A DNA stretch of 64,000 nt, from contig VCJN01002819.1 of the NCBI GenBank assembly GCA_006384855.1, positions 124,001 to 188,000 on the forward strand. Direction: 5' to 3'. The DNA comes from Tetraselmis striata. Lineage: Eukaryota > Chlorophyta > Chlorodendrophyceae > Chlorodendrales > Chlorodendraceae. Position 1 is the first letter of the stretch, and each line of letters begins with the position of its first letter. The position numbers and the translations under genes are program-made. The notes under the pieces were generated by a model. It was not told where the DNA came from and did no database searches. It saw only the letters and a program-made list of their open reading frames with translations. Shown in pieces: positions 1 to 12,326 of this stretch.

Positions 1-190
1 ACCCCCTTAACCTCCGCCAGCCCCTTGCCTAGCCTGCTCTCCACGTTAATCGAATGCGCAAGGCACATCGACAATGGATGTACCCCCCCCCCCCCCTTGG
101 TTTACCCCTTCCCCGCTAACCTGGTGTTCTCCGGCTGTCACGCTCATAAACAATTATCACCCTGAGCCCCCTCTGTGGACTGCAATGCAG

Positions 191-2007
191 GTTCCTGCAT
201 GATGACAGGGACAGTGAGGCGCCGCTGCCCATGAAGGGCCAGCCCGGGTGCGCAGTGGATAGCAAGTGGGCCACCCCTCTCCATGCTTTATCTAGTTCAG
301 TAATCTGCTCTGTCCTGCCCTGCCCTGTTCTGCCCTGCCCCAGGCGTCAATGCTCACTGCCTGTGCGCACTGTGGGCGCCAGGGCGCCGGACCTGCACGT
401 GGAAGTTTCGAGCAACGGAAAGCGGATTGTCACCCCGGATGTTTCCGCCAAGGTATCCCGGCCAGCCCACCCCTGCCCCTGGTACACTCAGTCTTGCTGG
501 CTCGGCCCCAGCGCCCTCATATCACCCAGGGGCGCTGAGCCCCCCTCCTGCCCTGTGCCCTGCGATCCTGAGGCTGGATCTCTCCGGGTGCAGGTGGACC
601 GCGGCACAACCGAGCGCACGGTTTACGTGGCGGGCAGCCCACCTGCAGCGCCGCCCCAGAATATGTGGCTGTACGCGGACCCCGAGGGCGTGGAGCACGG
701 CCCCTTCCCCGTGCATCGCATGCTCAACTGGGAGGCGAAGGGCTACTTCGACGGCGGCGTGCAGGTGTGCCGCTTTGGCAGCTCCCACTGGACGGTGTTG
801 GACGCGGTGCTCGGCGAGATGGTGGCGTCCACCGGTGCCCCGCAGGCGCAGCCACCTGCAGCCCAGCACGGCGGCGCCAACAGCGGGGCCGCCCCGGCGC
901 GTGGTGGAAAGGCGGGCAGGTCGGTGCACGACCGGCTGCAGCCAGTTGATCCCGCCGCTACCGAGCAGCCGCGGCCACAGTCTGGCAGGCAGAGCGCGCA
1001 GGGCAGCAGGTCCCCCCTGCCCCCCTCACCCCCTTCGCCCGTCACTGCCCTTGCTGCTCACTGCCACTGTCATTTCCTGTCTTGTCGCTGCCACGATTTC
1101 AACCAGAAATGCCAAACTGACCCGGAATGGATTCATAGCACAAAGTTAGGTTCTATGCAAATCAATTCATTCATTCACGCAGTGTCATTTTACGGGCGGC
1201 GGCGCAGATACATGGAATGATAGGCATGTGAAAGATGATAAGCACGTGCCCTGCCTTTCTGAGGGTTTGGAGGATGCCATCACGGTGGGACTGAATCTAA
1301 ACGCGTTGCTGGCGCATCGATTCCCAGAATTCTTACGCTGGTTCTTTCATAGCGAGTCGTGCATCTTTGGTCACCAATTATATTCACTCCCAAGGCATGG
1401 CCGCCTCGTTTCATTTCACTATGGTTTCATTCCACATGTAAAGTACATATTACCCCCCCCCCCCCCCTTTTCCCCCTTCGGCTTCCCCTCAGCGGCCCCT
1501 TTTGCTATTCTCCTCTCCCCAGCCGCGCTGTGGCTGTCAGTGAGGCCTGACTTGTCCGTGTCGTGTGCTCACAGGCCCGCTGTGGCGGAGGTGCCGCGGA
1601 ATGAGCGGCCGCAGCAGCGCCCTGCGCCGGCTCCTGTCTTCGCCACCCCCGCCGCGCCTGCACCTGCGCTCGTGCCCGCTGGCCGGGCGGCACCTGCGGC
1701 AGCAGCGGCGGCGCCGGCGGCGACCAGCGCGCCGCGGGAGAGCGCAATCGCGCGTTCCGGCATGGCCAAGTCGATGGACCCGCGCTACAACCCGGACATG
1801 CAGGTCCCGGATCCGCCCAGGAAGGGCAAAGGCAGGGGCGGGCGGGGCGGCAGGGGGCAGGCGGACAGGTGCGAGGACCTCGCCCCTGTCCACCTGCCCC
1901 CACCACCCACACGCAGTCATGGCATAGGCACACACACACCTGCACATGAATAAGCACACCTGCACACGTGCCCATGCATATATATATATATGTATGTATG
2001 TAATATA

Positions 2008-2043
<36 letters not shown>

Positions 2044-3592
2044 TAGACATATGTGCCAGCGCGGTTATAAGAACACCGCAAACACAAACCGCCCCTACCT
2101 GTCAGAGGTCAGAGTTCAAATCAATCATAAGGGAGACTACATCGAATGTTCCGCTATCGCTGCGCGCAACCCCAATCGAGGCTCAGATTGTGGGCTTTGA
2201 CGGGTGCATCGGCACCTGTACACGTTGCGACTGGGCGTATGTGCGGACGCCCTCCGTGACATGTCTTTCCCGTTGCGGTGCCCGCAGGGCTCTGCGCCCG
2301 GAGTCTGGCCGCGAGAGGGAGGGCCGTGGCAGGCGGGGCGGCGGCAGGGGCCGGGGCGGCGGCGGCGGGGGCGCGCCGCCCCAGCTGCAACGGATCTCGG
2401 TGTCACTGTTTGAGAGCGGCGCCACGTTGGGCTCGGAGGCGCCGATGTGGAGGTACATTGATCTGGAGGTGCGCTACGCGCTGGGCCCCTGCGTCGCCTG
2501 CTTGCGGCCCTGAGGGCGCTCAAATGTGCGCTGTATGGTGCATGCCGTGCCTGTATTCAATTCACTTTGTGCCAACGCCAAGCGTTATTGATGTCACTTG
2601 ATGAGCAGAGGACCCATCGTGGCATCATATGCTCGCAGCCACTGCTGCGCTGCCGCCTGACGCTGTGTGCGCGCGTGTGTGCCGGCTGCCACCAGGGCAA
2701 CATCCAGGGCCCCTTCCCTGCCAAGGACATGCAGGTCTGGTTTGCGGGCGGCTTCCTCCAGCCCGACCTGCTGGTCTGCGGCACGGTGCGCACCTCCCCC
2801 CCCCCCCAACACCCTTCCCGCCCTACATAATCAGCCACGGCGGCAGGGCATGATTCCCCCCTGCCGTACGCGAGTCTCAAGGATGTCTGCTTACTTCAAG
2901 CGTGCAACTGTTCCCATCAGGCAGATGTCTTCTTTTTGGCATTTCGCATGTCGTGCAATAATTAAGGTGTTCTTTATGAGCAGGCACCCTGCAGAGGGCT
3001 GACCACTATTGCACTGACCGGCATCATGAGCACGTGCAGTACATGAAATGAGTCGCATGCAGGCAACCCACACACCCATGATTCAAGGCAGGAAACTACC
3101 CTACCGCAGAAACCACGGGCCCTGCAATGCATGGAAAAGCAGTACGCTGAAACGCTGGTGATGCCATGCTGGTGGCAGGGCCGTCTCGTGTCGCCGCCCA
3201 ACCTCCCGCACAAGAGCCTGTATCGGCCGCTGAAGGCTCTCATGGACGAAGTGGCCGCGGGCAAGAAGTACCAGCCCATCAGCCCGGAGGACGTGCGCCG
3301 GCGGAACCAGGACCTGGCCGCGGAGGCCAAGGCTGCCAAGGCTGCCAAGGCCAAGGCCCCCGCCAAGCCGCCGCAACAGGCGCCAGCGCCGGCCGCCGAA
3401 ACCGCTGAGCCCGCCAAAGTCAAGAGCGAGGCGCCCCAGGGTGCTGCCGCCCAGGCGGCCGCGCCGCCCGCAAGCAAAGGAGGGAAATCGGAGGCCGAGG
3501 CGCACTCGGAGGGCAAGGCGCCAGGGGAGAGCTGGGCGGACAAGACGGAAGCGGCGGAGGGCGGCGTCCCGAGCTTGCAGAGTCTCACTTAG
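191..3592 (+). CDS. Protein with two GYF domains, 5' end outside window
   Basis: GYF domains are small adaptors that bind proline-rich peptides, usually in mRNA translation or splicing complexes. Seven exons fit with matching phases: 191-247, 344-452, 594-1009, 1575-1868, 2288-2468, 2696-2785 and 3179-3592, giving at least 519 residues and ending at a TAG. The first GYF domain (from base 663) shows WLYADPEGVEHGPF followed by WEAKGYFDGG. The second begins with WRYIDLE, is cut by a phase-0 intron, and resumes as GNIQGPFPAKDM and WFAGGFL. Between them lie long Ala/Pro/Gly and RGG-like stretches; the C-terminus is an Ala/Lys-rich, probably helical tail. Upstream exons are missing because the window starts inside the gene. 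The domain calls are firm; the partner and the pathway are not visible. Confidence 0.85.
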
Positions 3593-3667
3593 AGGGGCCG
3601 GTTAGACCGCTCTCAATCATCACAAAGAGGCCCACCCATTCGCCCGAGCCGTTCGCACGGGGCAGTA

Positions 3668-3672
3668 TGTAA
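3668..3672 (+). promoter_or_regulatory. Probable TGTAA polyadenylation signal of the GYF gene
   Basis: TGTAA lies 76 bases past the stop codon. This pentamer is the usual poly(A) signal of chlorophyte nuclear genes; its placement is seen, its use is inferred. Confidence 0.5.
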
Positions 3673-4263
3673 TGGTTAGGGCGGCCACCCGGGCCCGTAC
3701 CGTAGCTACGATAGCAATGTGCAGCTCCCCTGTGGCTTTTAGCCCGCGTGTCACCATCTGCCTGCCCACTCCGTGAGCCGCCCATTCCACCGGCAAAGGC
3801 AACCATAACCAATCCGGTGGAGAGAGCGACGGCAACACGTCAGCCGTCAACATCGGCGAGTGGCCATCCTTGCCCGGCTCTTCGGGGAGGCTGATGTACT
3901 AAGCGAACCGGGCCGGAATCCTACCGAAAGTTGAGCACCGCTGCTGCCAAAGTGTTCACATTGTGACTGTATGTCTTACCAGCTTTTGGGGGAGTGCGCG
4001 AGAGGCAAACAGAGTAATAGCTTTATTGTACAGAATGCCAATTGTGGCGTGAGTCCCACTCCTCTGCGGCGGCTTCACCAGAAGAGCACGGAATTCACCA
4101 GCTCAAAAGGAGTGCACCCACACATGATGATACCATGAGCACCAGGCGAGGACAGCACCGCCTCTTCATCAACACCGCCGCTTCTGCTTCTCCCTGCTCA
4201 GACGCTCCTCGCTCTGAGCACAGAGGTCTACACAACTGATTGACCCGCGGGCGGGCGTTCCGG
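3673..4263. other. Intergenic stretch between convergent genes
   Basis: It separates the end of the + strand GYF gene from the end of the - strand gene that stops at 4264. I see no coding pattern, RNA gene or repeat here; it probably holds the two 3' untranslated regions. Confidence 0.5.
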
Positions 4264-4827
4264 CTAGACCTCTTGCTTCATGTTGAGCTTCAGGACCACC
4301 GGCTGGCCCGAGAGGCCTGGTTTCGCCCACCTGGTTGGCATCGCGGTCCAAGCACGCACCCGCTGAGTCTAAGCAAAAACAAAAGCTACATAGAGGATCG
4401 AGCAGGGATATACCGAGCCCATACCTGTATTTACTGCAGGTAGTATTTATATGGGCATTTGCGTGTAAATGCACCGTCACGCACACCCTTATGTACATAC
4501 ACGCGTATACATGCGTATACAAGTAGCTAGAAATGATTGCATGCGGAAACCATGCCCATACAGACGCAGAGGTGAGAGAAAGAGGAGGGGAGGGGGGGGG
4601 GGGGGGGGGGGATGGCGAGGGGGGTGAATCTCACAATGGGACCTGGGATTGAAAGCCTTCCGGAATGCGATAGAGCGCGTCCTCGTCCGGCACCAGCTGC
4701 TCCGCGCCAACCAGCTTGACCTGCAGGACGGTAACAGCCAGAGGCAGGAGACAGTAAGAGTAAGCTTGTGGGATGTCCATCGCTATGCTGAGCATCAATC
4801 CATGTCTCGGAGCCGGCGCAGTAGCAA

Positions 4828-4860
<33 letters not shown>

Positions 4861-6358
4861 ACCTCCCTCTCATGCCTATCTGCCCTCACCGACCTTGATA
4901 TTGAAGTAGACGGGTGTGGATGACGGCAGCCCCTTGAAGCTGATGCCCACAACGACGTCCACCGCCTGTCCCCTCTCCTGGATTGCCTCCACCAACGGAA
5001 TGGTGTCCCAGACGGCGGACACGTCCAGCTGCTGCGACGTGCAGGAGTCCACCTTGACAGGTAGAGTCAGAGGAGCCTCGTCCAGAAGCTGGACCGAAAT
5101 CTGCACGCACAGGCCGCCCGGGAGTCAGGTGCCATACTCTGTTCCCACTTTTGTGGTGCCGTTGTCTTGTTCCATCAATTTCTTTTAGAAAATGTCGTCC
5201 TAATTATATTTGGACTGCCAAATGTGTCCGAAACTTGTCCATTATTGTCTAGATATTGCCCTTGCCTGTTCAAAACTGTCCAGATAGCAGTCGTAGTCGA
5301 TGTGCTAGAGTCATAACAGCAACCAATGGGCAACATGCAGCATCGATGGCGGCCGCTCGGCATGAGGCTGGATGAGGCGCACCGTTCTCACGCCCGTGAG
5401 GAGGAAGGAAGTCGGCACAGGTGCGGTGATGCTGAGCTCCAGGGAGTGGTACTCCGCGCCGGGGTACAACAGGAAGACCGGCGCATCCGAGCCCGGCGCC
5501 TGTATCTTGTGCACCTCGTCTACCCGAGACATGCGGCTCAGCAGGCCACTGGAATGGGCGGAGCGAAGGAAGGGACTCAGTAGGGCATGGCCGACTTTGT
5601 GGTTTCGGAGCATTTTGCGCAAAATATAATAGCAATGTTTGGTGTACATGTAGAGGTATGATGTGAAATGATGAACGATGTGTTTGTGAAGCAGTGAGGA
5701 GCGCGAGATTCGGGCAGTGCCGCACCCCGTTGGCCGCGGCATGACCTTCTGCATGCCTACCGTCATCAGCAACGCTCTGCCGCCAGCCAGGTCCGCCGCG
5801 CAGCCCAAGCAGACAGGCGGGTCCGCCAGCTCGTCTGCGTGTATCAGTGGAGGGTTGGCGGCCCCCGCCAGCGCCCCATAGCCCCCCGCTGCACCGGCGA
5901 TCTCGCCTCCTCCACTATCAACCTGCCGGTGCAGACGATCGTCGCTAGTCATGACAAACCCAATGCTATGGCAGTTCATTTGCTTAATTGCCAGCGACAT
6001 TACCTATCAGTCTTTAGTAGTAAAGGACACGTGTAGTGTAACATGGCTCTGTCGGTAAAGCCATACCGTTGCCAGTCCTGACCCGGGGGCGAAAGAAAAC
6101 TCGTACCATGATATTTGTTTAAGCCAGAGTGCAGTTATACGGTATTTCGCTCCAGCCCTCACTAGGTTTAAAATCTGACTACTAGGAATAATACCAAATA
6201 ATGCGCTCATCAATTCATCAGCGCGGGGAGTCGAATGCGCCTTGGGGGAGGGGGGGGGGGGGGGGGGGGGGCAATCTGACAGAAAATCGTGTGCACATTC
6301 AGCCGAGCATTGGCATTACCTTTTGCGAATGCGCCTGCCTCCGCAATTTGTCCGACCT
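4264..6358 (-). CDS. Unassigned gene, C-terminal 240-odd residues
   Basis: I do not recognise the family. Five exons join with matching phases: 5922-5726, 5548-5392, 5100-4894, 4720-4635 and 4330-4264, giving the last 237 residues. A short exon ending at 6322 is a likely upstream partner. The C-terminal half alternates hydrophobic strands with turns (for example VFLLYPGAEYHSLELSITA, then VDVVVGISFKG, then VYFNIKVKLVG) and ends VVLKLNMKQEV, which suggests a beta-sandwich fold such as those of trafficking or adaptor proteins. That fold call is inference only. A CLGCAADL motif near the start of the readable part has two cysteines. Introns carry poly-C or poly-G tracts. The 5' end was not found with confidence. 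Confidence 0.55.
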
Positions 6359-6425
6359 GGCGGAGAGGCAGCCATCAACGGCGCAGCGCAAGCAATTCAT
6401 GCCAGCGGAATTGGGAACGGGAAGG

Positions 6426-6457
<32 letters not shown>

Positions 6458-6715
6458 AGCTGGCTCCCATTCGGGTGTCATATGTATGACAATTGTAAAG
6501 AAATTGTCAGTATACCGGTATAGCAGCAAAGACCCGCCCTGTCTATATACGACCCTGTAATTATAAAGACGTGCCAGCTCACCAGAGTGAAGTAATACAC
6601 ACGCCTGCGTATTGCTGGCACGTATCGCCCTCGACTTCTTGCCGCCTCTACTCTCCTCCTCTACTCCGCCTCTAATGTGTAGCTTGACAGGTACGAGTAC
6701 ATAGGTCGCTGGCTC

Positions 6716-7000
6716 AAAAGTCAAATTCCGGCAGGGATTTTGGCGGCGGCAGCATAGCGCACCTGTCGATAGCCGCGTCCGCGATCGCCTGGTCCTCCAC
6801 TTCTCTCTGTCGCTTCTCCAGGTGCTGCCGCCTTTCGGCCGCCGCCAACGCGATTGCCAGGCCTGTTATTGCGACCCCGATCCCGGCTACCACTGCACAC
6901 CCCCAGATTTGCCACGATTCAGTCGTTTCCTCGCAACCTTTCCTCTTGGGCCGCCGGGGGGGGGGGGGGGGGGGGGGGACAGCAAAACAAGGAGGTACTC
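6716..7000 (-). CDS. Possible exon(s) of a small membrane protein
   Basis: On the - strand an open frame contains one clear hydrophobic span (AVVAGIGVAITGLAIALAAA) followed at once by a charged, probably coiled-coil stretch (ERRQHLEKRQREVEDQAIAD), then either a stop after PEFDF or a splice donor (GTGCGC) just past the AIDR residues. Another open piece near 6945-7000 reads EYRFEWVIIGAHRVVEYLLV and is separated from it by a poly-G tract typical of introns here. It may be an end of the neighbouring - strand gene or an independent gene. No family recognised. Confidence 0.35.
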
Positions 7001-7199
7001 GACTACCCGGTGCGCACCTATTATGACCCACTCGAACCTGTACTCCTGGAAGAAGGCTGCGGTCGCAAAGCAGCAGGGTGCCGACGCTCGCGTCAGTAAA
7101 CAGGGGAACAACGCGTATGTCAAGCTGGCACCCGGGCGGCGGGCGCACCCATTGCCCTCGCGCCTTGGGGTCTTTGGGGGCAGAGTCGAGCACGGTGCC

Positions 7200-9291
7200 G
7201 GTCGTTTTTTTTCTTTTACTCTGTAGTAGTATCTGACAGCCGCCTGCACTGCGGCCGACCCGGAATGGCGACCAGATGCCGAGTTTCGCCACCAGCCTAA
7301 TACGCCTCCTGCACCACCTGTCGACCTGACGCGCGCCTGCGGCCTGGGCAGCACCTTCCACCAGACCCGGGGGGTTTGAGCTACACCTTGCCAGTCGCTC
7401 TGCTGGAAGCCGGGCATTCAGCGCCGTCGCAGCCCCATGCCGCACAGGTTGGCAAGGTGTGTAAGACGTGCCACGCCACGCTAGGGTTACACGGCGGAGA
7501 GTCGCCGGCCGCCCCAGGTCGCGCGGACGGAGGGCCAAACCCCGCTCGTGGTCAAATGTCAAAGCGTTACGTACTGAAAACCCATCGACCGTTTGGTTGT
7601 TGTGCAGCGCGCGACGCGCGCGGCGTGCTTGTAATATTATTTATTTTATTTTATAATTTTTCAAATATTATTTATTATAGTCGCTGTATTTTATAAAATA
7701 AATGCACAACAGATGATGCACGGTCTATAATATACTGCTGGAGTGCAAATATCCGTAAGACCCGTCGACTTGAATCCGGACGCATTTATCCGGGTGTATG
7801 TCCGGATATGGAAACCATATCCGTGTTTCCTTTACGAGTATCCGTCGCGGGGTACGTGGACACCGTGCAAGCTGGTGTTGTCCTTAATGCCCATGATGCG
7901 CTGCCCCTCCTCCGCTGGCGGCATTGGCTTGTTGGGCTAGAGCGTGCGATTTTGCAGCGTTGTCCAGAGCTAGCTTCTTAGGCGGAATGCCCAGCTCGCC
8001 GGCAACAACGTGAGCCCCGCAACGTCGCTTGCTTGGGTCTCAGGAGAAACGAGAGCTAAACTATCGAACTCATTGCTTCTGCAGTGCACATGAATGACTA
8101 AGAGCATGGGGCCTTAACTAAAAAGAGTATATTACAATGGAAGTTCGGCAATAAGAAATAATAAAAACACAATATAATTAAAATTAATACAGAAGATGTG
8201 TTGGTTGTTTTTAACATTTAAAAAGAAAATTGATAGATAAGCCATTACATGGATTCGCAACACGAGTCTTAATCGTATTTCGAATCCATGCATGTCTGAA
8301 AGCGTTAAGTAAACTTTTTGAGCTTGTATTGTGCATTTATTTGATACTGTGGATTAGTTCACGTACATTATTTGCAATTTTCTACATACTTTTACGCGTT
8401 ATTGGTCATCTTCAAGGTCGATAGATGATATTATATAACAAATCACATATCGATTATCACACCGATTACGCGGGCATTGTCACCTTTACATCACGCTTTC
8501 GATACATGGATAATTCGGAACCGCACGTCTCGTGCCGTGCGACCCATACTACTCTTATTTATTGTAGTCATGTGTAGGTCGTTTTACATTTCGGCGCACA
8601 ATGTATGCATGACATGACACGGTATCGACATGAAATAAGCTATACAAGAGTGGTAAAACACTACGGCTCGTCGCCGCCTGAAAGAAAAGGATTGTTACCT
8701 ACGCGTTGATAGGATTGAACAAGGACCCGCATAAAGGGATGGGAGCTAAAAAATATCAAAAATAGTTATCAATGCAGCAAGGTCGAAGTATTTATATTAT
8801 CATATACTGTAATTTGGTATGACATGACATTCATTGATTATCCTCGATATCTAGGAAGAATCACAAATCATGATCCGTGCCGATTTGCGTGATGCGCCAA
8901 AGAATCAAGGACATTTTTCTGATGTGCCGGCCGAATCAAGCCTTGATTAATTGATTGTTTGGTTATTCTGTATACACCTAATTATCAATGGTCGTCTCGA
9001 GGATCAATTGTTCACCGCACTATCGATTGCATCGTTTCATCGTGCTGATCCTGCTGATGCTTCGTCTGATCATCGCGTGCTAATGACTCGATTCTTGAGA
9101 TTAATGCTTGCTTAGAAAGGGACTGGCAGGTGGGGTTGTGGGGAATGAGAATGCTCCCATTTGTTTTAAGTCCGCAAAGGTGGCTCTCCTTAATACTCGA
9201 ATGCTCTTCACCTTCTCATGGTCCACGAGGTCAACGATCGTATGGGACCCGATCTGCTCCCTCATGTCCTCCCCCCTCGCGATCTGCAGGT
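7200..9291. other. Gene-poor, AT-rich stretch
   Basis: From about 7630 base composition turns sharply AT-rich compared with the flanking GC-rich genes. Frames are short and unlike known proteins, and I see no RNA gene. It looks like an old insertion or decayed mobile DNA, but nothing identifies the family. Confidence 0.5.
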
Positions 9292-9296
9292 ATAAT

Positions 9297-9584
9297 TTTT
9301 GACATCGTGTTGGTACATCAGTGTTGGTACACTACTGGTTATCTACAATGTAGCTAGGGTATACCTTAGTACTTGAGTACATATCCTCACTGATTGTCCG
9401 CACCATCTAGCACTGCGCGCGCGCACCAGGCACCGGAACGCCTGCCTAGATGCGTGCGGCGCCCAGGCGGGCCTGGTCACTTCTCAATAACCAGCCACTC
9501 TTCGTGCTTCAAGCTCCCTCCCACAGTGCCCGGCTCGCGCCGGGGCCCGCGCATGGTTGGTTGGTAGGGACGCTGCGCACAACA
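9297..9584. repeat. 5' LTR of the short LTR element
   Basis: Direct match to 10537-10806, including the shared run GCCCGGCTCGCGCCGGGGCC near its end. It begins right after the left copy of the ATAAT target-site duplication. Confidence 0.85.
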
Positions 9585-10169
9585 TATCATGTGCCCTCTA
9601 CCATGTGAGAGTTGTCTGACGCTAGATCTAACAAGAAGTCCGTCGGGCGGGACGCCTGGACGTAAAACTGAGATCGCCGCAGCCAGAAGGGGTCTCAACA
9701 CTTGCAAACAACGACTACACGTCGCACTCGCGGCGCAATGTCGCCTCAAGGTTCGCGCACCTTCAGCGAAATAAGAGCACACCCGGAAGTTGGCTCCCAT
9801 GACGCCAACGACCGCCATGTACGGGCTCGCCAGCTACCAAGACGCTAGCGACCGCCGCGTAGTATTTCAGTTCCCGCCCGAACTCACAGTTTCTCGGCTC
9901 GGCCGATCGAGACTAATTCGGGCAACGCTCGTCGACCAGTCAAAAATCCGCATATCTACTCTTGGACACCTCGGAGCCCCAGCACCACAGACAGACGGCA
10001 ACATGGGCAACATCATGGGCGTCGCCTGCCATTCCACGCCAGCTACCGCGCCGATGCGCGCAGCCATGTACACCCATGTGGCTTCTGTGCACGCTCGGCT
10101 CGACCAACGGGAAATTAGTATGCGAAGCTCGGCACACTAGCGCCGAGGAGAAGGGGTCAGTCGCGGAAT

Positions 10170-10490
10170 TAGTCCGCTCGACAGCCCGCGCGGTCAGACT
10201 CCCTAAAGGGCCAACCTCGACCAACGTCAAGATGAGGGCATGGCGGGATGCGCCTCTAGGCTAGCGACTGCCGCCGAACTCTTCTACTGACCAAGCTCGG
10301 CACACCAGCAGCCCAAAGGCAGGCGGGAGCTCAACATTTTCGGAGAATCGTCACTTGATGCAAGCCTGCTTCGCTCGCCACCGTCCGGATACAGCCCACG
10401 CAGTTAGACTCCCTTGAGGGCCAGGCCCGATCCACGCCGAGGTTAGGGCATGGCAGGCTGCCTCTCTCTAGGCTAGCGACTAGCGTCATC
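10170..10490. repeat. Internal direct repeat inside the LTR element
   Basis: Two related segments of about 100 bases (near 10170-10270 and 10383-10485) share the order GACTCCCT, GGGCCA, AGGGCATGGC and CTCTAGGCTAGCGACT. The interior therefore contains a diverged duplication rather than coding sequence. Confidence 0.6.
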
Positions 10491-10536
10491 AACCGGATCC
10501 CTGGTTGGAGCATCCCCTAGCAACATTAAGGGGGGG

Positions 10537-10806
10537 TGTTGACATCGTGTTGGTACACTACTGCTTATCTACAATGTAGCTAGGGTATACCTTAGTACTT
10601 TAATACATATCCTCACTGATTGTCCGCACTAGCATTGCGCGCGCGTACCAGGCACCGCAACGCCTGCCTAGATGCGTGCGGTGCCCAGGCGGGCCTAGTC
10701 ACTTCTCTGTAACCAACCACTCTCCGTGCTTCACGCTCCCTCCCACAGTGCCCGGCTCGCGCCGGGGCCCGCGCATGGCGGGTTAATAGCGACGCTGCGC
10801 ACAACA
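10537..10806. repeat. 3' LTR of the short LTR element
   Basis: It begins TGTTGACATC directly after the polypurine tract and ends CACAACA directly before the right ATAAT target-site duplication. Confidence 0.85.
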
Positions 10807-10811
10807 ATAAT

Positions 10812-11180
10812 AGCATGACAAGGAAGGGAGGTAGTCGGTGTTAGCTCCCAGCCGGGGCATACTCATTGCGCAGTTGCAAGCGCCTATGATGCAACAACAA
10901 TGGACTAAACCTTCATGGACGAATAAGCGTGCGTCTCCTTGTGTAGTTTTTCCATCTTCAGCAACTCGGTATGGTACGAGAGAGGTAGCAAAAGAGAGAC
11001 TTTCTATGTCATACGTGTGCGGGCAACATGAGTGAGGGCAGCATGCTGAGCGGGAGTTTTCAGCATCGCAGGGACACTGCAGAGCCTTCGGTCGACGCGA
11101 TGCTCCCATAGTGCATGGGTAGCACGCACCTGCAAACGCAAACGCAGCGGCTCGGCGATGTCAAACTCGCCAGCATGGCA
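10812..11180. other. Short spacer without a clear gene
   Basis: It lies between the LTR element and the stop of the MATH gene. A - strand frame here could hold a further exon of the MATH gene, but no splice pattern forces this. Nothing else is seen. Confidence 0.4.
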
Positions 11181-12097
11181 CTAGATACGGTCCTTGTCTA
11201 CTGCGCAGATGTACACCAGCATGTAGACGCAGGGGTAAGTAAAACGTAGTAAGTGGACGCGTATGGCGACGTTGCCGTTCGTGAGGTAGTGGTTGGCGGA
11301 GCTGTACACGTTCGCCAGCGAGATAAAATCCGTGATTCCCCAGTCGATCTTCCTGCGTGTAAAATTGTGGCTCGTAGTGCCTGCAGCCCGCAGTAAGCAT
11401 AGGGCCGCCGGTGTTCAATAAGGCTACCGAACATCACTTGCTAGCGCATTGAACTCTCTTCTACTTGCAGTCGATTGTGGCCAAAAAGGGAAGGCGGGCG
11501 GAGTAGGGGGGGAGGGGTCACTCTTCTCAAAGTGGTCCCGATGTCCCGGGGCGAACTTTACTATACTTTTCTTCTCATCAAAGTGGTTTCTCTTTGCTGA
11601 CTGGTCCAAGAATGACAGTGTGATTGCGGCCGCCCGCTGCCAGTTGTGCGGCATCATCTCAAGCTCTGGCACGTCCAGGTGCACCGAAAGGAACTTATTT
11701 GCGTTGAGGCTCAAGGGAAAGATTCGCAGACGCTTGCCCCCAAGCGGGGGAGGAGGGGGGGAGGGGGTAAAGGGTATGAGACCTGCAGGGGGTAATTGGG
11801 TTGCATCATCCGGCAGCCAGCATGCCAGAAAATATGTGGCTACACACCATTTGTAGCCTTCCAGCTCAGAGGTCTCAGAATACAGCTTGGGCTCCTTCAA
11901 GCGGGCAAAGCCCCTCACCCGCCACTGCACCAACCTCGAACTTCAGCTCGGGCACCCAGTTACGAATCCATGCGTCTTTAACGGGCCGGGTGTTCGGCTC
12001 CCTGGCCGGCTAGTAATGGGCGGGCTACCTCGTAGACGACATGTGTCATCAGGCCGCTCTCCTCCATATGACTGCCGGGTGTGCTTACTTTAGGCAT
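11181..12097 (-). CDS. Small MATH-domain protein
   Basis: The MATH (TRAF-like) domain is a beta-sandwich that binds partner peptides, often ubiquitin-ligase substrates. Four exons fit with correct phases: 12097-12029, 11924-11844, 11732-11522 and 11380-11181, giving 186 residues. The start MPKVSTPGSH leads to the hallmark order VYEWRVRGFARL, LYSETSELEGYKW, LSVHLDV, then HNWQRAAAITLSFLDQ, FTRRKIDWGITDFISL and LTNGNVAIRV, which covers a whole MATH fold. No BTB, RING or protease domain follows; the last residues are hydrophobic (CVYMLVYICAV) and may be a membrane tail, or a missed intron may follow AIR. The gene starts about 230 bases beyond the kinase-like pseudogene on the same strand, so one older MATH-kinase locus is conceivable. 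The domain call is secure, the substrate unknown. Confidence 0.8.
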
Positions 12098-12326
12098 GGC
12101 TTCAGCTGCAGCTGTGGGCGGGGCGGCCCAAGCAACAAGATCAGATGCCACGGATTCTGCTGGAATTGCCTAGGGGGTTAAACTTGGAGGAGATAGGCCG
12201 GGGGGAAGGGAGGGGGGGATGAGGGGCATACTGCGGACAGTGCGGTCCTGTCAGCATCAACAATTCACGTTCAAAGCCGGCCGGGGCAGCAACCCTATGC
12301 TGTGCCACCTCCAGCGTGATAACCGA

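Larger units (their letters stand above)
9297..10806. mobile_element. Short non-autonomous LTR retroelement (TRIM/LARD-like)
   Basis: Two direct repeats of 288 and 270 bases bound an interior of about 950 bases. The whole unit is flanked by the 5-base target-site duplication ATAAT (9292-9296 and 10807-10811). Both repeats end in ACAACA, and the 3' repeat is preceded by a G-rich polypurine tract (TAAGGGGGGG), as expected for an LTR element. The interior has no recognisable gag or pol gene, so it would have needed enzymes from elsewhere. The LTRs are roughly 90% alike by eye, which suggests a moderately old insertion. Superfamily (Copia or Gypsy) cannot be decided. Confidence 0.85.
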
